From: Rhabdornis inornatus
Taxonomy: Eukaryota; Chordata; Aves; Passeriformes; Rhabdornithidae
Length of the DNA stretch: 64,000 bases
Reading direction: 5' to 3'
Assembly: GCA_013397075.1 (NCBI GenBank)
Contig: VWZS01010864.1
Span: forward strand, 62,001 to 126,000
The notes below the pieces were generated by a model, which had not been told where the DNA came from, did not search any database, and saw nothing but the letters and a program-made list of their open reading frames with translations. Below, in pieces: positions 11,211 to 23,240 of this stretch; the stretch's first letter is position 1; every line of letters starts with the position of its first letter. The position numbers were made by a program, and so were the translations under genes.

Positions 11211-12769
11211 AAAATAAGAAAGGGGAATAAAGATATCAGCTTTTTTCAATATATAACTATCTTGCATCACAGTGGCAATTCAACACATACATTCACACAT
11301 ATCCAAAACATGGAAATGTTCCTGGATATTCTATAGCATTTACACATCTTTAATGTGTGCTAAAAACCTTGTATCTTGTGATACTTATTACCTTGCAAGT
11401 TAAGTTAAATGAGTAAAGGGCTAGGGAAAAAAACCCAAACACTAAAAAACATCTAATCTGGATTTTTATTTTCCCCACACTAACAGGTGTATCAAGAACA
11501 CAAAAGCCCTGATCTTTAAGCACTGACTCCTGTAGAGACCTTGTTCTCATCTTAAGACTGAACTTTGTAGCATCAAGGTCTGCCCAAAATCCTTGGACAC
11601 TCCCTGACCCACCATCAAGGGAAACATACAGAACTACTTCTCTGCTACTTCCGTTAAAAATCTAAATTTTCATCATACATAATAAAATTTGATTCCCTAA
11701 ATATTTTTGCTATTCCATACCGGATAGACATATCCCAGTAAAATTCAGTAAGAACTTTTCAGGCATAAGGTTTTGTTATACTTTAGTACCCACATAGAAA
11801 AACACTACTAACTTCCAAGCAGAATCTCTATAAACTGCTATGACATAGCTATTAATGTATTAATGTATTAAGTAATTCTACTGTCTCAATAGAGACATTG
11901 TCAATACATTTAGAAGATACATTTACTTATTTGTTTATACTTAAAATGGCATTAAGTATTTCACACAGCATATCAAACATTGCTCACACTGCAGACTTTT
12001 TTTCTTTTTTTGTCATAGACTAGAAAGCTTTAACCAATCTTCTCAAATATTCTGAATGTCAAATTAAGACAAATTACTGCACAGATAAAAGCATGTGAGG
12101 GCAGCCATTTGTAGTAGAATAATTTAGAAAAAAAATATTGTTAGGATCTAAATTACTGGAAATGTAATAATAATAAGATATAAACTCTAATAATCCAGTT
12201 CCTCCATACCCTTTTACTTTTTTAAATTGTGATTTACTAGTATTTAATGACCACACTGTGGCCAGAGGAACAGAAATGATTGAATTATAATACAACACTT
12301 CGGGTTCAGAAAATGACCGTCATTTTTAAGGCACCAGTGGCTTCTGGTGAAATATCGATGTGCAAAATATTAGCCTTTTTTCTCCAGAGCTTAAGCAATA
12401 CTCTTTTCATGGGGGCTTTCACCTTACCACCACACCTCTAACCGAAGAAAGGAGCTCCTAGCCCTGCCACTGAAGTTTAACCCACTTGTAGGAAGATACA
12501 AAAAGGGACAAACTGATCAGACAATGGTTTCGAAATGGAAAACTATACAAACTCGAACTCTTCTGCACTGAAGGTAGCAATACCACCAATCCGATACCAT
12601 CTTAGACTACCTTGACAAGAAATACACAGCACACAGTAAAACAGAACTATCCAGCTCCATGCTAGTTCTCAGGAAGCGGTGAGTTTGTAGCGATTAAAAT
12701 AACCAGCTGGCTAAACGCATAGGGTGGACAAACAGATGGCACCCAAGAGCACTGCAGCACCAGCGACTG
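11211..12769. other. Presumed 5'-leader intron of CEP78
   Basis: AT-rich DNA between the acceptor at 11209-11210 and the CpG island. No other coding signal seen. Confidence 0.6.
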
Positions 12770-13460
12770 CCACACGCCGAACTGCAGGGCACCCGGGGAG
12801 GCCGAGCCGCGCTCACTCCTGGGTGGGCGCGCCTTGCTAAGCGCGGCCAGGCACCCTTTACTGGACCTGCTGCACAACTGTTCTAAGGATTTAACACAGC
12901 ACCCAGCTACTGACATCTCCGGTTAGCACAGGGGTAAAAACAGCGGGGCTTTATGCCGCACCCAGTCAAGACCGACACCGACTCAGGGAACCACTTCAGA
13001 TCGCATACCGCTGAGCGGGCATCAACGGGGGCTGCACTGTCCGCCACCACCCCGCGGGCTCGCGAGGAGCGGCCGGGACCTGGCATCAGCCAGCTGCTCC
13101 CGCACCCACAACGGCCCCGCCGGCACCGGCCCCGGAGGTCCCACCTTCCCGGAACCGACTACGGCCAGCTCCGAGGGCCCCCCGCTCCCCCTCCGCGCCG
13201 CGGGCCCGCCGTTACGGCTGTCAGGCGCCGTTCACCGGCACTGCCCAGCGTTACCCGCTGTTACCCGTTGTTACCCGGCATTGCCCAGAGTTGCATTACC
13301 GCTGTTACCGCCGCTCCCCCACCCCGCGCTGAGCCCGGCGCCGTTGGCGCGGCCGCCGCGTGGCGCGCGAGGCTGGTCCCCGATTGGCCACCGCCCTCCC
13401 GCCCGTTCAAAATGGCCGCGCCCGGCCCTCGCGACAGCGGGGCTGTCACATAGCAACGGT
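12770..13460 (-). promoter_or_regulatory. CEP78: CpG-island promoter of CEP78
   Basis: A GC- and CpG-rich block stands out in AT-rich surroundings, 1.6-2.2 kb upstream of the start-codon exon, and is the only such block near the 5' end of CEP78. On the gene strand it holds a CCAAT box (plus-strand ATTGG 13383-13387), a YY1-like motif (plus-strand CAAAATGGCCGCG, 13408-13420), an X-box-like site (13445-13457) and an array of GTTACC units (13250-13309). No TATA box is evident. A non-coding first exon must be spliced to the acceptor at 11209-11210; its donor could not be fixed. The open frames here (for example 12953-13453 plus) look like GC-rich chance frames. Confidence 0.75.
13231..13310. repeat. 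10-bp-period array of GTTACCCG-like units in the CEP78 promoter
   Basis: Successive 10-base units read TTCACCGGCA, CTGCCCAGCG, TTACCCGCTG, TTACCCGTTG, TTACCCGGCA, TTGCCCAGAG, followed by a degenerate unit and GCTGTTACCG. Exact GTTACC occurs at 13250, 13260, 13270 and 13304, all in one orientation. GTTACC fits the RFX half-site consensus GTNRCC; RFX binding is inference. Confidence 0.8.
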
Positions 13461-13497
13461 GCCGCTCAAGAGAACCATGGCTTCTCTTCCCTGCGGA

Positions 13498-13608
13498 AAA
13501 ACAAACAAACAAACAAACAAACAGGGGGAGAAAGGAAAAAAACCCACCCCCAAACACATATACAGGAAAACAAAACAACCTAAACCACAAAAAAAAAAAA
13601 AAAAAAAA
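13498..13608. repeat. (AAAC)n and poly(A)20 low-complexity tract
   Basis: Six AAAC units (about 13498-13522), then A/C-rich text and 20 consecutive A (13589-13608) directly beside the CEP78 CpG island. Confidence 0.9.
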
Positions 13609-14621
13609 GCCAACCGCGCAGTGCTAGAAGAAAGCAGGCACTGCTTCATCTTTCCGTCAGCAAAGCACGCGTGTAAGGAGCTCCTTACGAAGAGAAATGT
13701 TTTGATATGCAGCAGTAGCCACAGCCAGCTGGCCTGAGCCGTCCAACAGGGTAACAAACTCGTATTTCACAGCTGTGTTTCCCATCACGTTGCTAGGTTA
13801 GTTTCCATACACGAGATCACAGAATATTCATTAACATTCAGTACAGAGCATTACATGGTGTGACATTTAACTCAGCATAACACAAAATGGAGTCCAGATG
13901 CTGCTCCTAGAACCTGCAGTTCATTCATGGATATGGGCACCACCTAATCAGCAAGAAATTACTGTAGGTTGATGACTAAGAGCAATTTGGTCATTTTAAA
14001 AATTATGTTTCTAGTCTCCTGGTAGGCAGCAGGATTTAAACTCTCAAGGTGAGCAAACTCCAGAGACCTTTCCAGAGAAATGAGACGGGCGGCTAGAACA
14101 TTCAGAGGACACCGTGTTTAAGCAGATGCAATGTTACTCACTGTCATTGACTGACATCAGAAGCAACTGAAGCACCTTAAGTGCTATCAAGTGTACCAGA
14201 ACAAGACTTACTTCAGTAAGTCTGACATCACCATCTGTACAAATTGTTTCACTGTGGCATTTGAGGAATTTAATGTAAAAGACAAGAAACAGAGCACCAT
14301 TATCAGTGAAATGGAAAAAACAATGTTTCTGTGACTGTATGACAAAATATTTCCTGTGCTTGCCGTACCTCTTGGTGTCACAGACTAAACTCAAGCAAAA
14401 TAACACTAATATATTTCCAAGAATCTTTACTTTTAAAGGTTTTTTATTCATGGTGTTCAGTTACATAGATATCTCCAAAACTGAAATTCAAAATCTTCCT
14501 AAGAAACTGCTTCAAGTTGGTCCCTACCAAACTTGGTTTTCTTCAAAAAATAATGCTAAGTGTTCCTTTCCTTAGCATTTGATTCAGTGCTTTAGATTTG
14601 CGTTCTATTTGCAACTCAAAA
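13609..14621. other. Intergenic DNA upstream of CEP78
   Basis: No coding or repeat family signal recognised; short open frames on both strands lack homology. Confidence 0.7.
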
Positions 14622-14816
14622 TTTTGTTTGGTTTGGTTTGATTTTGGTTTGGGTGGGGTTTCTTGGAGGATTGGTTTTTTTGGTTGGTTGATTGGTCTTG
14701 GTTTTGTTAGTTTGGGGGAGTGTGGTTTTGTTTAGGGTTTTTTGTGGGTTTTTTGGTGGTGTTTTGTTTGGTTTTGGTTTTGGTTTTGTTTGTTTGTTTG
14801 GGTTGGGGGTTTTTTG
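14622..14816. repeat. G/T-strand low-complexity tract
   Basis: About 195 nt on the plus strand made almost wholly of G and T, with only two C (14662, 14697) and few A. Units such as GGTTTT, GGTTT and TTTG recur without a fixed period. The open frames in it are composition artefacts. Confidence 0.9.
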
Positions 14817-17551
14817 CTACATTGAATTTTGGTACACACAGCACAGAGCTTTCGGTACACCTCTTAAGAGGTCAGATTACTTATATCAATCATTGGGTAG
14901 GCCCTAAACACAGGCTTTATGTGGTACTTGTGACAATGTCTCGTTCTGCATTCCATTCTCTGGCGTGTAGGCCTTTCACAGCCCACAGACTTGTTGCAGA
15001 ACATACCTAGTGCAGGTAGCTTGGAGTGCAAGGTGCAGGTTGTGCCCTGCCTGGTGGGAAACAGCTTCAGCCCCAAACAATGAGCTGTGAAGGGGCACTG
15101 CCCTTCTGCCTAACAAAGTCCTGGAATGCCAGCCATCATCCAGAGCCTCTGCAGAGCCCAGTGAGCAGTGAGAAGACCCCAGATGCCACGTAATTTTTAC
15201 TGTTTTATGTTTTCTCTTTGGCTAGAGATCTCATTCCTTTTGTAATATATCCTATATATTGCAATTGCGACTATAATCACTACTTGGTTTTGTAGTAAAA
15301 GACACTTCCCTTTACTGTTTTAGGGCTTCAAAAGCATAAAGTAATTTGGTGAAATACCAGATGTCTCTATAGAGAACAGTCCCAAACAGACCCAATTCTG
15401 TCACTTTGGAAAATGATACCTTCTCCACCAGTCATCATTTTGCTGAATTTGTTGAAGCACTTTTTGTTCTCACTGTTTTCTTCCTGTATTTTTCTAGGCC
15501 ATATGCTCTTTTGAGGTTTTTTTGTTAATGTATACTAATTTAATTTTTAAATTTGATTCAACAGTACATTTCTCAGTCTCACACTATAACCAATGTTAGC
15601 TTTCTTAGAGGCATCAGGAGATTAAAAAGGGGCTGTGCACTCTACCCTGTTAGTGGGTGGGCAGCAGATGTTTTCTCTTGATTTTATGAGAATGTCTGGA
15701 AGGTATCCTACTTGATTGGTGTTCTTCCACATTATTGCTTACTGCCTAGACATTTTGTCCTTTCCTTTTTTTAAACTTCCCTATCTAGCCTTTTAAAGCC
15801 TGCTTCCAAGACTAAATAGCTGTCTGATTCCAAAACTAAATAGCTAAAAATTATTTTCCTGTGTTCTGCAGAATGCCAGTGGGGTTGAATGCTAAGTGCA
15901 AAAAAATTACGAAACCAAAATTTCCGGAACTATTTGACAGGTTTTAAGAGCTGCTGACAGAGCAGCTCTGTATAGCTTTTGTCCAGAAGGCTGAGAGGGT
16001 CCTTTGTTGCTAGATGCCAAGGTTCATCAAGCAAAGCTGCATCAGAAGAGCCCATAAATCTGCTTAAAGCATGGAGGAAATAGTTATTTCATTCTATCAT
16101 TATCAGATAGCTTTATCATATTTTTATTGGAAGCTCATAGTTGCATAATGACAAGGGTCCAGTGCTCCTTATTATTTGCATTATACTGTATCAGGACTTG
16201 ACCCTTCAACACACACTAAATATGACAAACTACAGAATCTCAATATCTACTTCAGGTCAACCTAAAGACACATCAAGTTAAAAAGAAAGGAGTCATTTCT
16301 TCCAACCAAGAGATCCAAAAAGGTATGAAACTTGGTCTGAAGACAGAAGTTTTTCTGGTAATCTCCTTTTGTACAAAACCTGTTGGAACATGGAGTGGGC
16401 ACTGGAGACTGAAGCAATGGTAAGAAAATATGCTTCAAAAAACCTGAAAGGAAAGAGGAAACTTGGCCAAGGTAGAAGTAGAAAACACTTTATGGACTAA
16501 GTAGGAAAAAAAGTGCTGAATATTCCTTGTTTTAGAAATCTTGGGTCAGACATAGGGCAATAGATTCAGTTCTTCCTGAAATATCTAGCCATGCCCTCCA
16601 TTCCATGGAATAGCACTCCTTTTTTGTAGACTTGGGAGCTCCACATCCATGTAACAAAGACTAAATGCAAAGCAGGTCTTGTTCAGTGGAAATAGATTTT
16701 TTTTTTCATTTATCTACCACTGGCTTGTTTTTTGTTCTCAAAAGATTGTTGTTTCTTTCACTGTCAGATATGTACAGAAAACCTTTGCTCTCCTTTTGTC
16801 TCTTCTTGTTATTTATTGTCTCACTTTTTCCTACTTCAAATTTATTTTCTCTTTTTCAAAATTTCTGCTTAACTATATCAACCACCCAGGTACAGAAGTC
16901 CTTGAAAATAAATTATTATTTCTCCAAATGTTGCACTGAAAATTATCTAGATTAATTCTGGAAGTCATAACTGTAACAAGAAGCAGTGCTAAAAAACTCA
17001 CCCAGAAAATTTAATTCCCCAAAGTTAGGAAATTAGTAAATACTGAGTGTGGAGGATATAGAAAGGCAGCATGAACAAAAATGGCAACAAAATGTACTAT
17101 TGCTATAACATATAATATATTAAATAAGATACTATACATACAATATATATCATTGTATAGAGAAGAAAATACATAACATCTATAATCATATATAATTGTG
17201 TACATAAGCATATCAATTAAATATGTAAAATAACATATGTGAAATAACATTTTTTTCCCTTCTGAAATGAGGCTGGAAGGTTTTATGTACAGGAAAATAA
17301 CAAACTTGTAGCTAACTGTTCTTGATTCTAACTTTTCTCCTAGACTGGGAACCATTTCAGCGGTTTCATTGCACAAAGTTCATCATTTGCTTCTAGTTCA
17401 CTACACAGATCTGCATAGCCGCAACTGCCAGAGTAAGTTATAGTAACAGTAATTACTATACACTAATTTTGAAATATATATTAACTTTCAGAAACAATGC
17501 TCAGAAAGGATAGACAACATAGTTTTTATTAAGGTAGATTTCAGATATAAA
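14817..17551. other. Intergenic DNA
   Basis: AT-rich; 17,090-17,260 is especially AT-rich, with repeated TATA/ATAT text. No gene or assignable transposon seen. Confidence 0.7.
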
Positions 17552-18585
17552 ATCATAGAATAGCCTGGGTTGCAAGGGACCTTAAAAATCATCTAGTTCC
17601 AACTCCTCTCCCACAGACAGGGACATCTTTTACTAGACTGGCTTGCTCAGAGCTCCAGCCAGCCTGGCCTCAAAAACTTCCAGGGATGGGGCATCCACAG
17701 CTTCTCTGGGAAACCTGTTCCAGTGTCTCACGACCCTCACAGTAAAGGATTTTTTACTAATATCCAATCTAAACCTGCTCTTTCAGTTTGAAGCCATTCC
17801 CCCTTGTCCTGTCACTACATGCTCTTGTAAAACAGTCTTCATATTTCTTTTAGGCTCCCTTCAGGTACTGGAAGGCTGTCATTAGGTCACCCCAAAGGCT
17901 TCTCTTCTCCAGGAAGAACTGTCCCAATTCTCTCAACGTTTCCTCACAGGAGACTCATTCCGTCCCTCTGATCAACTTGGTGGCTTCCTCTGGACTCCTT
18001 CCAAAAGGTCCTTGTCCCTCCTGTTCTGGGCAACCCAGAGCTGGATGCAGCACTGCAGGTGGGGTCTCACAGAGCAGAGCAGAGGGGCAGAATCCCCTCC
18101 CTCCCCTGCTGCCCATGCTGCTTTGGATGCAGCCCAGGACACGTTTGGCTTTCTGGGCTGGGAGTGCCCATGGGTGGGTCATGTCCAGCCTCTCACCCAC
18201 CAGCACCCCCAAGTGGTGCCTTCAGTGCTGGGCTGCTCTGACCTGTTCATCTCCCAGCCTGTGTTGGTGCTGGGGGTTGCCCTGACACAGGTGCAGTGCC
18301 TTGAACTTGGTCTTGTTAGACCTCATGAGATTGCCATGGGTGCACTCCTCGAGCTTGTCCATGTCCTTCTTCCTGGCACCTTGTCTTTCAGATGTAGCAA
18401 CAGCACCACTCGGCTTGGTGTCATCAGCAAATTTGCTGAGGGTGTACTCAGTCCTTTCATCTGTGTCATTAATGAAGATTTTAAATAACACTGCCCCACT
18501 AAGGATCTGTGAGGGACACCACTTGTCACTGATGTCCATCAGGACTCTGAGCCATTGACCACTACCCTTTGGATGTGACAATCCA
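17552..18585 (-). mobile_element. CR1 LINE, 3' segment (RT end plus 3' UTR)
   Basis: Reads on the minus strand from 18580 to 17552. The frame 18222-18581 contains IFINDTDE and the RT motif FADDTK (catalytic F/YADD), then MDKLEE and NKTKFKALHL, as in CR1 ORF2. The 3' UTR follows (CCAGAGAAGCTGTGGATGCC-type text) and ends near the ATTCTATGATT tail at 17,552-17,565. Frames are broken. Confidence 0.92.
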
Positions 18586-18589
18586 ACAC

Positions 18590-19672
18590 TAAATGCCTGC
18601 CCTCAGGCACAAGGACATGAAATAGACCTGGCAGATCATTAAGGAATTAATCTCTAGAGCACAAAAACTAGCAATCCCCACGAGTGAAAAATTATGCAAG
18701 AAATGCAGGAGACCGGCATGGTTGAGTAGGAAACTGCTGGTCAAAATAAAGGGAATGCACACAGTGGAAACAATAGGTGACCTCAGAAGCATATAAAGTT
18801 CAGTTGTGTAGGGATGGGGTGAGGAAGGCCAAGGCAAAACTGGAACTGAAGCTATCAAGGGATGCAAAAAACAACAAGAGGTCTTCTACAGATACATTAG
18901 GCAAAAAACAAAGATCAGTGAAGGAGTACCCCCCTGATAAACAATGCTGGACAACTGGTAACAATGGATGAGGAGAAGACTGAAGTGATCAACATTTTGC
19001 CTTAGTCTTCAATGACAACCTCTCTTCTCACGTCTCTCAGGTGGATGTACAGCAGGATGAGAACTGAGAGAGCAAAGTCCCCACGCTAAGTAAAGATCAG
19101 GTTCGTGACCATCTGAGGAACCTGAATATATGTAAGTCTGTGGAATGTGATGAAATACATTCCAGAGTCCTGAGCAATTTCGCTGATGTAGCTGCCAAGC
19201 CACTATCCATATTTGAAAAGTCACAACAGTCATGTGAGGTCCTGGGTGACTGGAAAAGGGAACGATTATACCCATCTTTGCAAAGGTTAGAAAGGAGGAC
19301 CCTGGGAACTACAGCCCAGTCAGTGTGCCCTCTGTGCCTGGGAAGATCCTCAAACAGATCCTTCTAGAAGCTGTGCTAAGGCAGAGGGAGAACAGGAAGG
19401 TGACTCGAGACACTCAGCACGACTTCATCAAAGACAAGTCCTCCTGACCAAGCCAGTGGTCTATGATTGAGTGATTACATGAGGGGGCAGGGGAAGGGCT
19501 ACAGATGCCATTTATCTGGACTTTTGTAAAGCTTTTGGACACAGTCTTGATAACATCATTCTCTCCAAATGGAAGAGAGATGGATTTGGTGACTGGACTG
19601 TTAGATGGACAAGAAAATGGTTGGATGGTCATATCCAGAGGGTAGTGGTCAATAGCTCTATCAAGAGATAGA
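18590..19672 (+). mobile_element. CR1 LINE, inverted 5' segment
   Basis: Plus-strand CR1 ORF2 text: DGVRKAKAKLELKLSRD near 18,810-18,870, DEIHSRVLSNFADVAAKPLS near 19,150-19,210, then the RT fingers/palm region to GHIQRVVVNSS at about 19,627-19,655. It stops where the neighbouring minus-strand segment begins in the CR1 sequence, so both segments probably come from one insertion. Confidence 0.88.
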
Positions 19673-19679
19673 TATATCA

Positions 19680-20239
19680 ATGGCTTATATCAGGAAATAT
19701 ACTTTTTATCTGCCGATTAAGTGTATGGTAAACAACAGACTCAAATCACATAGAATAAAATATGTATATGCAAAAATATATACTTTCAAGTAGAATTTGA
19801 AAGGAGGAATATTGTCTGTCCTCATTCCAGATTTGTTATATTAACACATAAGATGGTGTTGCAAGGGGATTCTAATGCCTGAAGAACACAAAATGTTACA
19901 GATAAAACATCTCCCAGGCACTGTAAGAAAGCAAGACACCCAGAGAGATACTGTAATTGGCACTGCTGCTAAACAGTCAGGTATGCTTTCTGAATGCCTG
20001 TGCACTGTGGAAGAAGACCAAGCAGAGGCAACTACCAGCACAGGCAGAAAATGTCCTCGTATGACTTTCATTGCCAGACCTGTTCCAGAGCTATGCTGGG
20101 TAAGACTGGACCAGGTCAAGAAATTGAATTAATTCATTGACTATTTAGTGCATAATTACAATAATACTTTTAGTTCTCCTGTTCACCATTCCATCATTAC
20201 TAGTTTAATCACTTTTGACATTTTTATGCAATATATATT
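19680..20239. other. Intergenic DNA
   Basis: No supported feature; short open frames at 19841-20132 on both strands lack homology. Confidence 0.7.
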
Positions 20240-20672
20240 TGTCATGGTTTTGGAATGGTATTCCCCTATTTAGTGTTCCCAGTGAAGCACTTGAAACCGT
20301 GCACTGCTTGCTCACTACCCTTCTCCACCTCCCTGTGTGGGTGGCTGGAGAACAGAATCGGAGGTACAAAGGGTAAAGATCACGGGCTGAGATAAGCACC
20401 ATTTACTGGAAACAGCAAATGAAATAAATCAAACAGTAACACCAACAATATTAATAACAGTGCATGAGAGACAAGCCATTCAAACATGATTGCTCACCAC
20501 ACAGAGACCATCCAACAATATCCCACTACCACCAAGTCACCCAAACCAGAAGGGCCCCTTCCCTTCCATCACAGAAAATTATGTGACGTGGTACAGAATA
20601 ACTTCCATGTCCTAGCCATGCTTCCTCCTGGCTATTGCAAAAATTAACACTGTCCTGGCCAGAACCAGGACA
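20240..20672 (-). mobile_element. Solo LTR of an endogenous retrovirus, 433 bp
   Basis: On the minus strand it opens TGTCCTGGTTCTGGCCAGGA and closes ...AACCATGACA, the 5'-TG...CA-3' form of an LTR, with the opening typical of common avian LTRs. It is flanked by a perfect 5-bp duplication, ATATT (20235-20239 and 20673-20677). Five-base duplications suit class III (ERVL-type) integrases, but class was not proven. It contains a CRE-like TGACGTGG (about 20,584). No internal viral sequence adjoins it. Confidence 0.85.
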
Positions 20673-20677
20673 ATATT

Positions 20678-22489
20678 GAATTCATATTTTCTGCTAATAG
20701 CAAGTGCCTGTACAACATTAAATGCCCTTGCTCTGACTCAGAATTTTTTTTATACTTTTTGAGATTTCCTGTTGGGGCAATTCATTGACCATTTTAGACT
20801 TCTAGACACAATTTCCTTTCAAAAAGAGGGAAAGATCAACAAAAGATCAATAAATTGTGCTGGCCCTGATTTTTTTCTTGCAGAGCAGCTGCTCCATGAC
20901 TGTTTCAATCCCCCAGTCTCTAAGTTTTCCCTAATTCCACTACCTACTTCTTGCAATGGAGAAAACTACAATGGAAATTGTACCTACAACTCACAGGCTC
21001 ATTTAGATTTAGACCCAACCAGATGTGTCTGACCTGTTTTCAGCACCCTTTTGGTGACTGTCAACATCTGATTGCATTTTCAGCTGCTAAAGCACAACTG
21101 GCTGTTAGACTTATCAGTGACAACTCTAGAACTCCCTTTTGAGCTGTAAGTTTGAGTTAAGCATTATAAAAGCGTCTAATTGTGTCTTAGTGTATTTTGC
21201 ATTCTGAGTAAAATCATTTTTTTGGTGCCGAATTTTCCTATGCTTCCTCAGTCAAAAATAATAAACTCCCACAAACACCTGTTTTATTGAATGAAATACC
21301 TCTTCTGTGGCAGCCTTCATCTTTGGCCTACATTTCATGAAAAGCCATTTGTTTGAGTTCAGCAGTAGTGGTTTTCCAGAAAGAAAAAAAAACAAAATGA
21401 CAACAAAAAAGCTCTTAAATACAGAATCAGTTTTCTTCATATAATACATATAATAAAAAAATTTCTGGTTATCAGCTCTCTTCCAGGGAAGATTTAACTT
21501 CTTTTTATTTATAGAGGATTTTAATACTTTAATACTGTGCTGGATGCTGTCCTAGACGTCATACAACATTCATCTAATATGTGTTAACTATTAAAAAGAG
21601 CCTGAAATAACACTGTTTTGGATTCACTTGGCAAGATGAGGCAGTTGGAATTAAGTAAAAAAAATACAGCAAAATTTTAATATTATTGTTTAAAAGCCTT
21701 GGAAGCGTGAAGTTTTTCAGAAGCAACAGCTGGCATTATTCCATAGAATCCAAACTAAAAACTGAACAAAAATTAGATAAGGAGACTTCATATTTTACAG
21801 TAAGAAAACTCACTTGACTCACTAAAGATTCTGTAATACCACCTGAACTTACTCAATTATGGTCATATAGAAAATTGGAAGACTAAGAATTTAGTAATTA
21901 ACTAAAATGTATATATGGTTGATAGCATTTAGAAAACACCAAGAAAAACATCCCATTTTCACTAAAAAAGTAATCTTTTTCAGAATTTTAGGCAAGGACA
22001 AACCCATTTTCCCAGCAGTGATAAATTACCAAAACATTTGCCCAACTCAGAAAATGAAGCACTCTGGCGTCCAGCCAGTCTTAGGCTCATTGTTTGAAAA
22101 ATGTTAAAGGACAAAATCCAGCATCACATTCAGTGCATGCGGAGGTAGGAGGGGACATAGAATGAAGGAGTGGGAGTATAGAAATAGAAGATTAGGAGTA
22201 TAGAAATATAGGAGTAGGAGCAAATAGAATAAAGTGTCCTAGTTCTAAGCTGGTATTTATTTGATGGTACCTAAGAATTGCCTAAACAGATTTTTTTGAT
22301 CAACAAGTAAGGTTTTTTTTCCCCCTGGATTTCACTGTCAATAATGTCACAATCTGGAAGTAGATTGTTCTTTTCTCACTCATCTTTCCACTCTTCTGCT
22401 CAACATCATTTCATGGCCTTTTTCCCCTGCTTTCAGCTTAACCCAGTTTCAGTTTCAGTCTAGAGAAGTCATAAATAAATCTTGTACTG
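20678..22489. other. Intergenic DNA
   Basis: No gene recognised. At 22,160-22,230 an imperfect G/A-rich repeat occurs (GGAGTATAGAAATA-like units). Confidence 0.65.
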
Positions 22490-22711
22490 GCAGAGAAAAT
22501 TATCAAAGAGGAATCCAATCCAGTGCAATCCCTAATACAAATACAGGCTGGGCAGAGAATGGATCAAGACTAGCCCTGCCAAGAAGGACTTGCGGGTGCT
22601 GGTGAATGAGGAGCTGACATGACCCAGCAATGTGCACTTGCAGCTCAGAGCAAGTAACCATGTCCATCCCTTCCAACCCAAACCATTTTATGATTCTGTA
22701 ATTCTATGAAT
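22490..22711 (+). mobile_element. CR1 3'-end fragment
   Basis: Text like GACTTGCGGGTGCTGGTGAATG near 22,588 (CR1 ORF2 LGVLVNE) jumps to a 3' end: CCCTTCCAACCCAAACCATT, then ATGATTCTGTAATTCTATGA at about 22,690-22,709. Plus orientation, internally deleted. Confidence 0.85.
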
Positions 22712-23077
22712 GGCATTTCTGTGTGTTCTCCAACATGTGTTAACTGCTGAATATAAATTTACTGTATGAAAAACTTTTGGTGTATTTTATGTAACATTAT
22801 TAGTATGTTATATTATTTCTTTACATTATTGAGCACTGATAGCCTGCAAATTCAGATCTCCAACTTGCAAAGAACACTTGCAAGAAGGTACAAACCATAC
22901 TGACATTGTTTCTGATGCTATTTTAAGATAGAATGACATGGCAATGCTGGACTTTGTAGCCATTATTTAAATTATTTAGTTGTTGGATATAATGCCTTTT
23001 ACATTTTATGCTACCACATGAAAAGTCTAACAATGGCTTGAGTTTTACTGTGGCATGTGGATTAATGCACCCATGCT

Positions 23078-23240
23078 GTATGGTGTGTTGACCTTAGCTG
23101 GCCGCCGGACACCCAACCAACCCAGGTGCTCTTTCACTACTCTTAGACACAACAAGGGAAAATAAAATAAGATTGAAAAGCTTATAGGCTGAGATAAAGA
23201 CGGAGTGTATAAGTAAGGACATAAGATGCGTATCTTCCAA
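23078..23240. mobile_element. Avian ERV/LTR-associated fragment
   Basis: The text GTTGACCTTAGCTGGCCGCC followed by a GGACACCCAACCAACCCAGG-type stretch and a ...GAGATAAAGACGGAG... stretch resembles a sequence common in avian LTR elements. Family, orientation and ends could not be set. Confidence 0.45.

Noticed and set aside
12953..13453. 166-codon plus-strand frame over the CEP78 promoter
   Set aside because: GC-rich chance frame antisense to the promoter; overlapping frames on both strands are equally open.
16665..16955. 96-codon hydrophobic plus-strand frame
   Set aside because: T/C-rich low-information sequence; the overlapping frame is equally open and hydrophobic.
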